This document shows positions 17,447-28,200 of a DNA stretch of 64,000 nt, one piece after another. The notes beneath the pieces are model-generated. The model worked only from the letters and a program-made list of their open reading frames with translations, was not told the DNA's origin and made no database searches. Source of the stretch: Phycisphaerae bacterium (lineage in GTDB: Bacteria; Planctomycetota; Phycisphaerae; Phycisphaerales; UBA1924). The translations under genes and the position numbers were made by a program. Within the stretch, counting starts at the first letter, position 1. Every line of letters begins with the position of its first letter. The stretch is taken from NCBI GenBank assembly GCA_030432255.1, contig JAUIHS010000001.1:62001-126000 (forward strand), given 5' to 3'.

Positions 17447-18919
17447 ATGTACAGCAGCATGAAGCGAAGCCGCATCGATATTGAAAGAAGTCCGCTGTTT
17501 CGGCGACCCGCCAATGATGCTGCGCTGATGCTTGCGTGCCTGCTACCCGCGTGCGCGGCTCCGCAGTCCCGGGAGCCCATGCCCTTTCAGACCGCGCCCG
17601 CGTTTTCGGTCGCGCAGGGTGTCGAGCGAGCGGAGCGGTGGTGGGAGGACTTCAATGATGACCGCCTGTCAGACCACGTTGAGCGCGGTCTGCGTTCGAA
17701 CCTCACCCTTCGCACCGCGTACGAGCGACTGAGTGAAGCCTTGACGGTGGCGAGGCAGGAAGAATCGTTGAAGTTCCCGACGGTCGATGGGGTTGCCGGC
17801 GGTTCCGTGCGCCGGGAAAGCAGCATGGACGAACTGCGCGAGGTAAGCATCGGGCTGGAGGCTGCGTATGAACTGGACCTGTGGGGCCGCATCAGATCCG
17901 GTATCGAGGCCCGGCAACTCGAAGCGGGCGCGACGCTTGAAGACTATCAGGCCGCGGCCGTCAGTCTCTCTGCGGAGATCACGCGCGTCCTGTATCGCCT
18001 GACTGAGGCAACGGCACAACTCAAGCTCCTTGATTCCCAGCTTCAGACCAACCGAAACGTGCTCACCGTGATTGAAGAGCGTTTTGCCATCGGTCAGTCC
18101 GGCAGCGCTGATGTCCTTCGCCAGCGGCAACTGGTCGAGGCGACACTCGAGCAGAGCGTCGTGACGCGGGCATCCATTGAGGTCCTCGAACACCAACTCG
18201 CGGTGTTGCTGGGCATGCCACCGCAGGGGGATGTCGCGGCGGAGCGGCCAGGTGCGCTGCCGGATGTGCCGAGCATTCCGGAGGTTGGTCTTCCCTCAGA
18301 TTTGCTCCGGCGGCGACCGGATGTGCGTGCTGCCTTCCTCCGACTGGAGGCGGCGGACGCCGACGTCGCGGCGGCAGTCAGAGATCAGTATCCCTCCATC
18401 AGCCTCGGTGCCTCGCTCGCGACGGTGGCAGAGAGTCCTTCGGGGCTCTTCAGTTCATGGCTGACTTCCGTATCGGGTCAACTGCTGGCTCCAATCGTTG
18501 ATGGGGGGCGTCGGCGTCAGGAGGTCAGGCGCACCGAGGCGGTTCGACGTCAGCGGCTCGCAGAGTATGGCGATGCAGTTCTCGTGGCGTTTCAGGATGT
18601 TGAAGATGCGCTTGCCCAGGAGCGTCACCAGGTCACTCGTATCGCGAGCCTGGAGCGGCAGCGCGAGCTTGTGACCAGCACCTACCGGGAGCTGCGCAAT
18701 CAGTATCTCAACGGGGCGGCGGACTTCATCGATGTCCTTGTCGCGCTGCGTGATCAGCAGGAGATCGAGCGGAGCATCCTGGCTGCGCGCCTGCTTCGGA
18801 TCGAGTATCGCATTGCGCTGCACCGAGCCATTGCCGGCGGCCTGAGTCACCTTGCAATGCCCATTTCGAGGGAGGATGTCACCGATGTTGGTGATGAAAG
18901 GCTGAAAGGAAGCCAGTGA
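17447..18919 (+). CDS. Outer-membrane efflux lipoprotein (TolC/NodT family)
   Basis: 490 aa. A signal segment ends in a lipobox-like LPAC (Cys36). Two OEP-type repeats follow, with coiled-coil hairpins and typical phrases such as WWEDFNDDRL, YELDLWGRIRSGIEARQLEA, PSDLLRRRPDVRAAFLRLEAAD and QLLAPIVDGGRRRQEVRRTEA. It forms the trimeric outer-membrane duct of an RND efflux pump. The ATG at 17447 has a GGGGGATAG ribosome site about 8 nt upstream. The stop overlaps the next start (GTGA), so all three pump parts are probably translated together. The substrate is unknown. Confidence 0.93.
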   Translation: MYSSMKRSRIDIERSPLFRRPANDAALMLACLLPACAAPQSREPMPFQTAPAFSVAQGVERAERWWEDFNDDRLSDHVERGLRSNLTLRTAYERLSEALTVARQEESLKFPTVDGVAGGSVRRESSMDELREVSIGLEAAYELDLWGRIRSGIEARQLEAGATLEDYQAAAVSLSAEITRVLYRLTEATAQLKLLDSQLQTNRNVLTVIEERFAIGQSGSADVLRQRQLVEATLEQSVVTRASIEVLEHQLAVLLGMPPQGDVAAERPGALPDVPSIPEVGLPSDLLRRRPDVRAAFLRLEAADADVAAAVRDQYPSISLGASLATVAESPSGLFSSWLTSVSGQLLAPIVDGGRRRQEVRRTEAVRRQRLAEYGDAVLVAFQDVEDALAQERHQVTRIASLERQRELVTSTYRELRNQYLNGAADFIDVLVALRDQQEIERSILAARLLRIEYRIALHRAIAGGLSHLAMPISREDVTDVGDERLKGSQ

Positions 18920-20148
18920 GTACTGACAGGACCAACGGCAAGCTGCTGCGTCGAATACTCAGAGTCGCTGCGACCACCGGTGTGATCGCCGTGCTGCTCG
19001 GGGGAGCGGGAGCGGTGAGTTACTGGATCAAGGCTTCCGAGCCGAAGGCTCAGCGTGAGGCGGCGACCCGGAAGTCGGCCGCGTTGGTCGAGACCATAAC
19101 GGTGAGTCGTGGGACCTACCGACCGACACTCAATGTGCTTGGCGTTGTTCAACCGGCTCGAGACATCCTGCTGAGCCCGCGTGTGAGCGGCACGATCATT
19201 GCGGTTGAAGAGGCCTTCGTGCCGGGCGGCCGGATCCGGGCCGGTGAACTGCTGCTGAGAATCGATCCTGCTGACTTTGAGCAGGCGATCATCATGCGGC
19301 AGAGTGAGATGCGACAGGTTGAAGCGGAGCTCCGCATCGAGGAGGGGCAGCAGCGTGTGGCGCGGCGTGAGTTTGAACTGCTGGGCGAGGAGATTGATGA
19401 GTCCAATCGATCCCTGGTGCTCCGCGAGCCTCAGATCGAAGCACTTCGCGCCAGGCTTCGTGCCGCGGAAGCCTCACTGGAGCAGGCGCAGCTCGATCTT
19501 GAGCGCACGAAGGTCGTCGCTCCGTTTGACGGGCAGATCCTGGATCGATCGGTGGAACTGGGATCGCAGGTGAGCATGGGCGACGAACTTGCACGCCTGG
19601 TCGGTACCGATGAGTACTGGGTGATGGCGACGGTTCCGCTCAACACGATCCGCCAACTTGAGTTTCCCGGCGCCGGCGAGGTGGGTTCGTCGGCGACGAT
19701 CGCTCATCGGACCGCGTGGGGGGAAGGTGCGAGCAGGGGGGGGACGGTCATCCGTCTCATTGGCGAAGTGGACGATGCGACGCGGCTGGCCCGTGTCATT
19801 ATCTCGGTTCCCGAACCTCTTGGTGGTAAGGGGGAGCCGGCGCTGATTCTGGGCGCCGTGGTGTCGGTCAGTATCGAAGCGCGACCGCTTGATCGTGTCG
19901 TCCGACTGGACAGGGCTTATCTGCGCCAGAACGACACCGTCTGGATCAACGACGAAGGCGTGTTACGCATTCAATCCGTCATGGTGGCATTCTCGGATGC
20001 GGATCATGCGTACATTCGCGATGGCCTCGAGGATGGTGAGCAGGTCGTCACGACCAGCCTGGCTACGGTTGCCAATGGTCTTGAGATCCGCGAACTCGAG
20101 GGTGAGACACCGACGACAGCAGGCGGCGGTGACGGAGTGGCGCCATGA
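18916..20148 (+). CDS. RND efflux periplasmic adaptor (membrane fusion protein)
   Basis: 410 aa, GTG start with a strong AAAGGA ribosome site. One N-terminal membrane anchor (residues about 17-37) is followed by a lipoyl/barrel-sandwich half ([19 protein letters not shown]), a long alpha-hairpin of about 100 residues, the second lipoyl half ([20 protein letters not shown]), a beta-barrel and a membrane-proximal region. It links the outer-membrane duct to the inner-membrane permease. It overlaps both neighbours by 4 bp. Charge-rich hairpin residues ([19 protein letters not shown]) fit the adaptor hexamer model. Confidence 0.92.
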   Translation: MSTDRTNGKLLRRILRVAATTGVIAVLLGGAGAVSYWIKASEPKAQREAATRKSAALVETITVSRGTYRPTLNVLGVVQPARDILLSPRVSGTIIAVEEAFVPGGRIRAGELLLRIDPADFEQAIIMRQSEMRQVEAELRIEEGQQRVARREFELLGEEIDESNRSLVLREPQIEALRARLRAAEASLEQAQLDLERTKVVAPFDGQILDRSVELGSQVSMGDELARLVGTDEYWVMATVPLNTIRQLEFPGAGEVGSSATIAHRTAWGEGASRGGTVIRLIGEVDDATRLARVIISVPEPLGGKGEPALILGAVVSVSIEARPLDRVVRLDRAYLRQNDTVWINDEGVLRIQSVMVAFSDADHAYIRDGLEDGEQVVTTSLATVANGLEIRELEGETPTTAGGGDGVAP

Positions 20149-23100
20149 GCGACCGGGAGGTTCAGCGCGAGCGGAAGACCCGGGGAGCGATCGCGTGGAT
20201 GGTGCGCAACTCGATCGCCGGCAATCTGCTGATGGCCGTGCTGCTCATCGGTGGCATCTGGTCTGCGCTCACGATTCAGAAGGAGGTCTTCCCGCAGTTC
20301 CAACTCGACATCGTTGACATCTCGGTGGGATATCCCGGCGCCGCTCCGGAGGAGGTTGAGCAGGGAATCCTGCGACCGGTGGAGGAGGCAGTCCGCGGCG
20401 TAGACGGGATTCGGGAGATCACATCCCAGGCGCGCGAGGAGCGCGGTTCTGTCACGATCGAACTGGTCGCAGGTGCCGAACGCATGAAAGCGTTTCAGGA
20501 CATCGATCAGGCCGTGTCGCGCATCCAGACGTTCCCCGACGACATCGAGCAGCCCGAAGTCAGTCTTCAGTCGCGGCAGGTCGAGGTCATGCGCGTTGGC
20601 CTTTATGGTCCGGTGGACATCTGGAGCCTCCGCCAACTCGCCGAACGCGTTCGCGATCAACTGCTGGCCAACCCGTACATCACGCAGATCGAACTCTCGC
20701 GTGTTCCGGACTACGTCACCCACGTGGAGATCCCCCGGAACCGGCTTCGTGAATTTGACCTGACACTTGATGAAGTCGCCAGGCTGATCGAGACATCAAG
20801 TGAGGACGTGGCGGCGGGATCGGTCCAGACGAGTGCGGGTGAGATCCTGCTCCGGGTCAAGGCACGGAAGCAATGGGCTGAGCAGTTCAGTCGGATCGAA
20901 GTGCTGACGAGCGATGCCGGTACAGCGGTCACGCTTGGCGATATCGCAATCATCCGAGATGGATTCACCGAGGGTAATTTCCACTCTCAGTTCAATGAGC
21001 AGCCTTCCGTTGAACTTCAGGTCTACCGCGCGGGTGAGCAGTCTCCGCTCAGAATCGCGGATGCAGTTGAAGAGGTCATGATCGCAGCGGAGTCCCAGTT
21101 CCCTCCGGGGGTGCAGTGGCGGATTGACAACAACAACGCGGAGGACTTTCGGAGCAGGTTGGCACTTGTCCTCAAGAACGGACTCCTGGCCATTGTCATT
21201 GTGCTCCTGGTGCTTGCGCTCTTTCTTGAGTTCAGACTCGCCTTCTGGGTGATGGCGGGGATGGCGATCTCGTTCATCGGCGGCATCCTCTTCCTGCCGG
21301 TGGTCGGCGTGAGCATCAACATGATCTCACTCTTCGGATTCCTGATCGTCCTCGGGATCGTTGTCGATGATGCGGTCGTCGTCGGTGAGAATGTCTACGA
21401 ACTTCGACAGGAGGGGCTGAGCCCGATTGAAGCAGCGATTCGCGGTACTCGCGAGGTCGGTGGCCCCGTTGTCTTCAGTATTCTCACCAACGTGGTGGCA
21501 TTCATTCCGCTTCTCTTCATTCCGGGCGAGACGGGCAAATTCTGGCGGCCCCTTCCGATCGTTGTGATTGTCGTGCTCCTCCTGTCCCTGTTCGAGGCGC
21601 TGTTCATTCTCCCGGCACACCTCGCGCATATCCGGTCCATTGACCAGTCTCGAGGACTCCGGGGTCAACTGCATGCACTTCAGCAGGCGTTCTCACGGCA
21701 GTTCTCCCGAATGATCAATGGTCTGTATCGCCCAGTGCTTCGGATTGCTCTCCGTGGCCGCTACATCACGGTCGCCGCGGCGATCTCTATTTTTACAGTT
21801 GTGATCAGTTACAGCACGAGTTCATACATGGGCATGATCCTGATGCCCGAGGTATCGGCCAACGAGATCGAGGCGGGCGTGCGCCTCCCGGTCGGGACAA
21901 CGCCTGACCAGGCGGCCGCCGTCGCCGAAGCCGTCACGGCAGCGACGGCCCGCCTCTTCGAGGAGAAGAACTTCGATGAGGTTGCCGAGGGCGTGATGAC
22001 CAACGTTCGTGGCGACAGCTTCATCGACGTGGAACTCGTCATGCTCCCGCCCGATGAACGCAGTCTGTCCGCGGCGGAAGTGATCCAGATCTGGCGAGAC
22101 TCGATTGGTGACATTCCGGGCGTTGACCAGATCACATTCGAGGCGGAGCGGGGGCCCGGAGGGCATCGGCGTGACATCAGCGTTGATCTGAGTCACGGCG
22201 ACATCGCCGTACTTGAGACGGCTGCAAAGGCGTTCGCGGCGGAGATGGAAGAATTCGCTTACACCAGGGATGTCAACGACAGCTACAGCCGGGGCAAGAT
22301 CCAGTATGACTTCGAACTCCTTCCCGAGGGGCGTGCGCTGGGTCTGACTCCGGCGGATATCGGGAGTCAACTCAGGGGTGCGTTCTACGGATCGCTCGCG
22401 ATGCGACTGCTTCGCGGCACGAACGAGATCGAGGTCAGGGTCAAACTGCCGGAGGAGGAGCGCAAGGACGTCTACAACCTGGAGGAACTGATCATCCAGA
22501 CGCCGTCGGGGGCCGAGGTGCCCCTGCTGGATGTTGCGATCGTGCGGCAGGGCGAAGCATTCGCGCGGATCAACCGTCGGGATGGACGGCGGGTCGTGAG
22601 TGTGTCGATGGACGTGGAGCCTGACCGCGCCATGGGGCAGGTTATTGCGGCGATCAACGAGGATGTGCTGCCTCAACTGGCACAGCAGTATCCCGGGCTG
22701 ACATGGTCGTTCGAAGGAAGTAATGCGGAGATGCGTGAAGCGACCTCGTCTCTGTGGGGCGGGTTCGGTCTCTCCATGTTCGTGGTCTATGCGCTGCTCG
22801 CTGTCGCATTCCGGCGATACATCCAGCCGCTGATTGTCATGATCGCGATACCGTTCGGGATCATCGGTGCTGTGGTTGGACACATCATCCTTGGATTCGA
22901 TCTGTCCCTGATCAGTTTCATGGGTGTCATTGCGCTTGCAGGTGTCGTGGTGAACGACTCGCTCATCATGATTGACTACGCCAATGGCATTCGCTCCCGA
23001 TACAGCGCATTCGATGCGATTCTGCTGGCGGGAGTCCGTCGCTTCCGACCCATCTTCCTGACCACGGCGACGACCTTCCTCGGGCTGATACCGATCATCA

Positions 23101-23303
23101 TGGAGACTTCGCTGCAGTCACAGCACATCGTTCCGATGGCAATATCGCTGGGCTTCGGCATCCTCTTTGCGACGCTCGTCACACTGATACTTGTTCCTGC
23201 TCTGTACCTCGTGGTCGAGGACCTGACGAGTCTGGTCGTCGACTCAACGGATCCCGAAGCCGAGCGTGCTGGCGAAGAAGCGCCGGTCGTCCAGCCGCAA
23301 TAG
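20145..23303 (+). CDS. RND efflux permease (AcrB superfamily, Asn-containing subclass)
   Basis: 1,052 aa with the duplicated RND layout: a helix near the N-terminus ([20 protein letters not shown]), a large periplasmic loop, six helices, a second loop and six more helices. The helix-4 acidic pair is present ([17 protein letters not shown]). In helix 10 the equivalent segment reads [15 protein letters not shown], so the Lys that AcrB uses in proton relay is an Asn here, as in several SwrC-like pumps. The periplasmic start [20 protein letters not shown] is typical of export pumps. It is the last gene of the operon; the 364 bp that follow hold no supported gene. Substrate class uncertain. Confidence 0.93.
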   Translation: MSDREVQRERKTRGAIAWMVRNSIAGNLLMAVLLIGGIWSALTIQKEVFPQFQLDIVDISVGYPGAAPEEVEQGILRPVEEAVRGVDGIREITSQAREERGSVTIELVAGAERMKAFQDIDQAVSRIQTFPDDIEQPEVSLQSRQVEVMRVGLYGPVDIWSLRQLAERVRDQLLANPYITQIELSRVPDYVTHVEIPRNRLREFDLTLDEVARLIETSSEDVAAGSVQTSAGEILLRVKARKQWAEQFSRIEVLTSDAGTAVTLGDIAIIRDGFTEGNFHSQFNEQPSVELQVYRAGEQSPLRIADAVEEVMIAAESQFPPGVQWRIDNNNAEDFRSRLALVLKNGLLAIVIVLLVLALFLEFRLAFWVMAGMAISFIGGILFLPVVGVSINMISLFGFLIVLGIVVDDAVVVGENVYELRQEGLSPIEAAIRGTREVGGPVVFSILTNVVAFIPLLFIPGETGKFWRPLPIVVIVVLLLSLFEALFILPAHLAHIRSIDQSRGLRGQLHALQQAFSRQFSRMINGLYRPVLRIALRGRYITVAAAISIFTVVISYSTSSYMGMILMPEVSANEIEAGVRLPVGTTPDQAAAVAEAVTAATARLFEEKNFDEVAEGVMTNVRGDSFIDVELVMLPPDERSLSAAEVIQIWRDSIGDIPGVDQITFEAERGPGGHRRDISVDLSHGDIAVLETAAKAFAAEMEEFAYTRDVNDSYSRGKIQYDFELLPEGRALGLTPADIGSQLRGAFYGSLAMRLLRGTNEIEVRVKLPEEERKDVYNLEELIIQTPSGAEVPLLDVAIVRQGEAFARINRRDGRRVVSVSMDVEPDRAMGQVIAAINEDVLPQLAQQYPGLTWSFEGSNAEMREATSSLWGGFGLSMFVVYALLAVAFRRYIQPLIVMIAIPFGIIGAVVGHIILGFDLSLISFMGVIALAGVVVNDSLIMIDYANGIRSRYSAFDAILLAGVRRFRPIFLTTATTFLGLIPIIMETSLQSQHIVPMAISLGFGILFATLVTLILVPALYLVVEDLTSLVVDSTDPEAERAGEEAPVVQPQ

Positions 23304-23574
23304 TGTCGGGGCGGATCCAGAGGCAGGTCGCGGGCATCAGCTGCATGGCAGTCGGCTCTGACACATCATGGCAGCAGAGTCATTGTTATCGTTGTTGGCA
23401 GCAGCAGCAGGAGCATGACGGGTCGCAACATGAACTTCGCCTCATGAGCGCGCCCCCGATGCGCGGGGTGCCGGGGTCGGAACACAGGCTGTTCAGACCC
23501 GACGCGCATTAAACCCACTTCAGTAACGAACGAACTCTTGAATCCTGGGCATACTCCATTGCCTCGGCATGTTG

Positions 23575-23627
23575 CACTGCCATGTGGCAGTGATTGGGGC
23601 AGCGATGCCCCATGTTCTGCGGGGCAT
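23575..23627 (+). promoter_or_regulatory. Structured leader of the hydrolase gene: 18-bp inverted repeat plus two competing hairpins
   Basis: CACTGCCA-TG-TGGCAGTG (23575-23592) is a perfect inverted repeat. GGGGCA (23596-23601) then pairs with TGCCCC (23606-23611) across a GCGA tetraloop. Alternatively ATGCCCC (23605-23611) pairs with GGGGCAT (23621-23627). The two pairings exclude each other, as in attenuators. The start codon is at 23668, 41 bp downstream. The rest of 23304-23667 shows no convincing gene. Confidence 0.45.
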
Positions 23628-23667
23628 CTGCGACTCGACACCACTCACGTTGCGGCGAAAGGACAAT

Positions 23668-24861
23668 ATGACCACGACAGCACTTCAGTATTCCGGACGC
23701 CATGCCATGTCCGATGCCAGGCGCCGGTCCGACCGAAAGTTGGCGAGCGCCGCCGTTCTCTGCGCAATGATCCTGACACCGGTTGTCGGTCACGCCGCGG
23801 ACTTTGAAGGTGTCGTCTATGCGCAGGTCGGAACGCACCAACTGCTACTCGACGTCCACCTCCCCACGACGGGAGAGGCGCCCCATCCTGCAGTCTTCTG
23901 GATCCATGGCGGTTCGTGGCGGACGGGTTCACGAGTCGGAATTGGTCCGGCATCCGGTCTTCTGGAGCGCGGTATCGCTGTCGTGAGCGTGGATTACCGA
24001 CTGACTCAATCGGGCTGGACTGACGTCCCGGTGCTCTGGCCGGCACAGATTCATGACGTCAAGGGTGCTGTGCGATTCATCCGTGCCAATGCGTCAACGT
24101 ACAGCATCGATCCGAATCGCCTGGGTGCCTGGGGGCCATCTGCCGGAGCACAACTCGCCACTTTGCTGGCTCTGTCTGCCAACGATCCTGAACTCGAGGG
24201 TGACACCGGTGGCAACCTTGAGCAGAGCAGCCATGTGAGTTGTGCCGTTGACTACTACGGTCCGACCAATCTCATGCGACTTGCTCTCGATGTCGTTGAT
24301 CCACCGGGAAGCGATGGAGACCACGATGCACCCCATGCCGGAGAGGCTCAACTGATCGGGTGGGACCAGCCCGGACAGGGCATCGGGGACCTCCGTGCCA
24401 ACGAGGACAACCCCAATGCGCCGTACCCGGAACTGGTGGCGCAGATCGAATCAGCAAGCCCGATCTACTATCCGTCACCCGATGACCCGCCATTGTTCAT
24501 TGCGCATGGCGAAGACGACATCTCGTATCCGATCGCGCAGAGCGCCAACCTCGCACAGGCCTGTGCAGCAGCAGGTATGCCCTTCGAATACCACGCCGTT
24601 CCCGATGCAGGACACGGCAACCTCGGCGGTGTCACGAATCGTGCCGCGTGGGACTTCCTGGAGAGTCACCTGAGCGATCCCTGCCCGGGAGACCTCGACG
24701 GCAATGGCGAGATTGACTTTCTCGACCTCAACTCAGTCCTGATCAATTGGGGGACATCGCATGCCACCAGTGATGCCAACGGCGATGGAGCGGTTGATTT
24801 CGACGACCTGATTGTCGTGCTCAGTACCTGGAATGCCGGGTGTGAAGTGCCATCAGGCTGA
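23668..24861 (+). CDS. Secreted alpha/beta hydrolase (esterase-like) with C-terminal GC-type dockerin
   Basis: About 397 aa from ATG 23668, which has an AAAGGA ribosome site and a signal peptide ending PVVGHAA. The hydrolase fold shows the oxyanion-hole HGGSWRTGSR, the nucleophile elbow GPSAG (Ser158), a likely acid Asp284 in HGEDDIS and the catalytic His316 in DAGHGN. This is the layout of the BD-FAE and carboxylesterase-like group that acts on small esters or carbohydrate esters. After residue about 337 a two-repeat dockerin-like tail follows (CPGDLDGNGEIDFLDLNSVL and DANGDGAVDFDDLIVVL). The enzyme is therefore exported and tagged like the neighbouring surface proteins. The in-frame ATG at 23569 is rejected because it would translate the structured leader. 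Substrate unknown. Confidence 0.87.
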   Translation: MTTTALQYSGRHAMSDARRRSDRKLASAAVLCAMILTPVVGHAADFEGVVYAQVGTHQLLLDVHLPTTGEAPHPAVFWIHGGSWRTGSRVGIGPASGLLERGIAVVSVDYRLTQSGWTDVPVLWPAQIHDVKGAVRFIRANASTYSIDPNRLGAWGPSAGAQLATLLALSANDPELEGDTGGNLEQSSHVSCAVDYYGPTNLMRLALDVVDPPGSDGDHDAPHAGEAQLIGWDQPGQGIGDLRANEDNPNAPYPELVAQIESASPIYYPSPDDPPLFIAHGEDDISYPIAQSANLAQACAAAGMPFEYHAVPDAGHGNLGGVTNRAAWDFLESHLSDPCPGDLDGNGEIDFLDLNSVLINWGTSHATSDANGDGAVDFDDLIVVLSTWNAGCEVPSG

Positions 24862-24883
24862 GGTGCCCACTCGGCCGATGAGG

Positions 24884-25297
24884 TCAGCAGTCCGTCGCCC
24901 AGTACTCGAGTACCTCGTTCAGATCTTCGAAGTTGACCATGCCGTCGCCCGTGACGTCACCCATGGTGCCGACAGGTACGCTTGCGCCCCACGCGTTGAG
25001 GACTTCGTTCAGGTCGGTGAAGTTCACCAATCCGTCGCCCGTGGCGTCACCGGGGCAGGGCGTGGCCGTTGATGGCGGCGCGGGTATGTAGCCTGCCCGG
25101 AGCGAGTAGGATCCGCCGGTCATGGTTGCCGCATCAGGCTGGCCGATGACCATGCTCATGCCGTATGGCCCGTCAGAGGAGAATCCACCGGCATCGATCG
25201 TGGACCACGTCGTACTGTAGGTCGGCGCACCCGCCATCGCGGACGTGATGACCACACATGGGAGCAACCATGCCAATTCGCTGCGGCGCCTGATCAT
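24884..25297 (-). CDS. Small secreted GC-type dockerin protein, coupled to a giant protein
   Basis: 137 aa: signal peptide (MIRRRSELAWLLPCVVITSAMAGA), a short segment with MVIGQPDAATMTGGSYSLRA, and a two-repeat dockerin-like tail (CPGDATGDGLVNFTDLNEVL; GDVTGDGMVNFEDLNEVL) ending in Cys. It is a paralogue of the protein at 8144-8551. Its ATG overlaps the TGA of the giant protein gene (25294-25297), so translation is probably coupled and the two products may bind each other. It converges on the hydrolase gene with a 22-bp gap. Confidence 0.85.
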   Translation of the reverse strand: MIRRRSELAWLLPCVVITSAMAGAPTYSTTWSTIDAGGFSSDGPYGMSMVIGQPDAATMTGGSYSLRAGYIPAPPSTATPCPGDATGDGLVNFTDLNEVLNAWGASVPVGTMGDVTGDGMVNFEDLNEVLEYWATDC

Positions 25298-28200
25298 TGG
25301 AGGCCTCCCTTGATGGTTGCCGGATCATCGTTGTTGTTCCATGCCGGACGCCGCGTGTCCGGTCCGGGAGCGGTCTGGGCCTGGGCCGGAGCCAGGACAG
25401 TGAACGAGAACACTGCGGAGGCGCGGGAGTCACTGGGATTGAGCACCTGCATGTCGTAAACGCCGGGTCGACTGATGTCGGAATCGCTGAGGGTCACGGT
25501 CAGGTTGTATTCTGAGGCGCGCGAAGTGGTTCGTGGCTCGCCATCGAATAGGACGACAGCATCCGGTGCGAAGTTGAGTCCGTTGATCGTGACCGCATAG
25601 CTCGCGTTGATGAAGTCCTGATCGTACTGGTCCACGGTGTCGACGGTCCTCGACATGATCACCGGGTCCTCCCAGGCAATGTCGAGGATGACCGAGTTCG
25701 ACCAGCCACCACTGGGCACGTTCCCGGTGAAGTCCACGACCTCGAACCACTCCTCGTTGACATCGTCGTACTCAAGGTGGCTGTATCGCTCGAAGTACGA
25801 ACTGTCATTGGCAGGCGTATGGACGGAGATCTGGGCGCGGGTGTAGTCGGAGAGCAGTGATGCGGGCACAACCGCTTCCAGCAGCGCGGAGTCGAAGAAA
25901 TCGGTCTCCAGTGCGGTGTCGTTGAAGTAGACGACTGAGGATGCGTTGAAGTTGCCACGTTTCTCCGACTCCAGGTTCCATGTGGTGCCACCCACAGTGG
26001 TCGAGAGTCGCGGCACGTTGATCGGCCCCTTCACGAGGATGCGGAAATCTGATGCCGTGGCTGATGAGTCCGGCCGAATGATGTCCGGTGAGATCGATGT
26101 CACACGTGGAATCGGGGCGCCGACGTTCAGATTCATCCTCTGACTCAATCCGCCGCCCGGTCCGGGATTCTGCAACTGGAACGTCAGAACGCCCGGCTCG
26201 TCATAATCTTCCTCGCGAAGCGTGACATTCAGCAGGCCATTCTCCACGGATTGAGCGTACCTGGCTGTTGGGCTGCCGCTGACGATGACCGCAGGCATGG
26301 CGGGACGCGCATTGAAGTCCCAGTTCGGGAAGTAGTTCGCGGCGGTCGTCCCCTGGATGTTCGCTGTGTCCCATAGAGACTCGTAGATCTCCCAGTAGTC
26401 GCGCCGGGCGATGAAGGTGTCGAAGTTGCCGAGCGGGTCGAGCCCATCGAGCACTGCCGCGGGAAGTTCAGTGCCCAGTGTCGGATCGGCCGCCCAGGGA
26501 TTGGGATTGACGGTCTCGAGGTTGGGACGCGGGTAGTTGACGTCGAACCCGACCGTGTTGGACGTGCCGAGGTCACTCTCGACTCGGATCCGAGCCTCCC
26601 CAGGAATCGTCAGAAAGCGCCGGGGCACTTCGATCAGCATCGCGGTGCTGTTGATGAGTTCGTGCTGGAGGATCTCATCGCGACCCTTGTGGGCCAGGTG
26701 CACCTCGATGTTGGAGCCCTGCACGAACCGACGACCGTAGAGGACCATCCGCTCCACGCCGTTCATCAGGTTGGAGAAGTTGGCTGGGAGTGGGGGAGAG
26801 GTCTGGTCGTAGATGATCATGGCGCTGGACTCACGGCTCGCACCGATGATCAGGGGATCGTTGCTCTCGGCAAAGTTGATGACCACACCTTCGAGCTTCT
26901 TATCCGGGATATCGATATTGAATGTCTTGTACTCCCGGGCGGGGGGACTTCCGCCGGGTGGGACCAGGTCAAAGCGAGGCGTCGGGAAGATCTGAATGTA
27001 GACGTCAATGCCTTCCTCGTAACAGCGTTCGCAGACGTCGAGATCGATGATGTTGGAATCGCCGGCACCCGCGGCGACTGCCATGGCAATGGTTTCCCAG
27101 CCGACAGACCCCTTGAAGCGCAGCGCGGTGTAGTTCTTGAATGTGGCATTGGCCTTGATGACGGGCGTAACGTGGATGGATGTCAGTCCTTCAGGCGTCG
27201 AGATGCAGAGCGGCTGCCCGGGCTCGACTTCGTAGGTGGCGATTGGATTCGCCTGGCCGGCGGTCTCGCGGATTTCGTACTTGACCGAAGGCCTGAACTC
27301 GGTGATCAGTTCCTGGAGTCCGAACATCTCGCTCTGCACATAGAGCTGTGCAATCGACCCGGTATAGCCGAGGCGGAAGAGAGAGGTCGCGATACCCTCG
27401 CAGACAAAGGTCGGGGTGCTGAGGAGTGTGGTGGAGAGGATATTGGTGAGATTGGCTCGCACCGACATGAACTTCTCCTGCCGATCCGATCTGACGATGT
27501 CCGGATCCATGGCGGGCAGTGTGATCGTGCAGCCGTCGTCGGGAAGGCAGTCGCACTCGGTGTAGGAGCGATCAGCCTCGTTGAAGTCCGAGTCGGTCAC
27601 GAATGTCGGAATGCGCATCGTGCCGGTGACGAAGTTCATGGGATCACTGAGCGCAACCCATTCACCCTGGGCCACGCTGTAGACGCTGGTGAACCAGCCG
27701 AGATTGAGGAACGGAACAGGCAGCGGGCCGGTTTCCGGCGTGGAGTAGTTGAGAAAGTTGAATGTGTCGCTCCCACCAAGAACGCACAGGTCCAGGCCGA
27801 AGCCGACGTTCACGGAGAGTTCGCCAGTCAGGCCTGCGCTGAGCATCGGCAATGTCTGGGCGGTCATGCCGTTGGAGTTGTCGGCATCGAAAAACGTTGC
27901 TGCCGGGAAATATAATTGTGGTTCGGCAGGTTCGGTGGGGAGAATCTCCTCCTGACCCGGGAAGATGATTTCAACGTCGCCGCGATAGTCCACGTCAACC
28001 TGTCCGCCGGTGATCGCGGCCTGGAGTCCGCTCTCGAGGAACGCCTTGTTGGGCTCCTGCGAGTGATTCCCGGTGGGCCCGGCATCGAGACGGAGGGTGT
28101 AGCCGCCACTGGTGCAGTTTCCGCCACTGATGTCGTTGACCGGATCGTTCCAGGTCTCCTTGAAGAGTCTGTAGTAGATGTCCGGTTCCTTGAAGTTCGG

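Noticed and set aside
23304-23512. Small plus-strand open frame right after the RND permease
   Set aside because: Low-complexity Gln/His-rich translation with no homology and no ribosome site.
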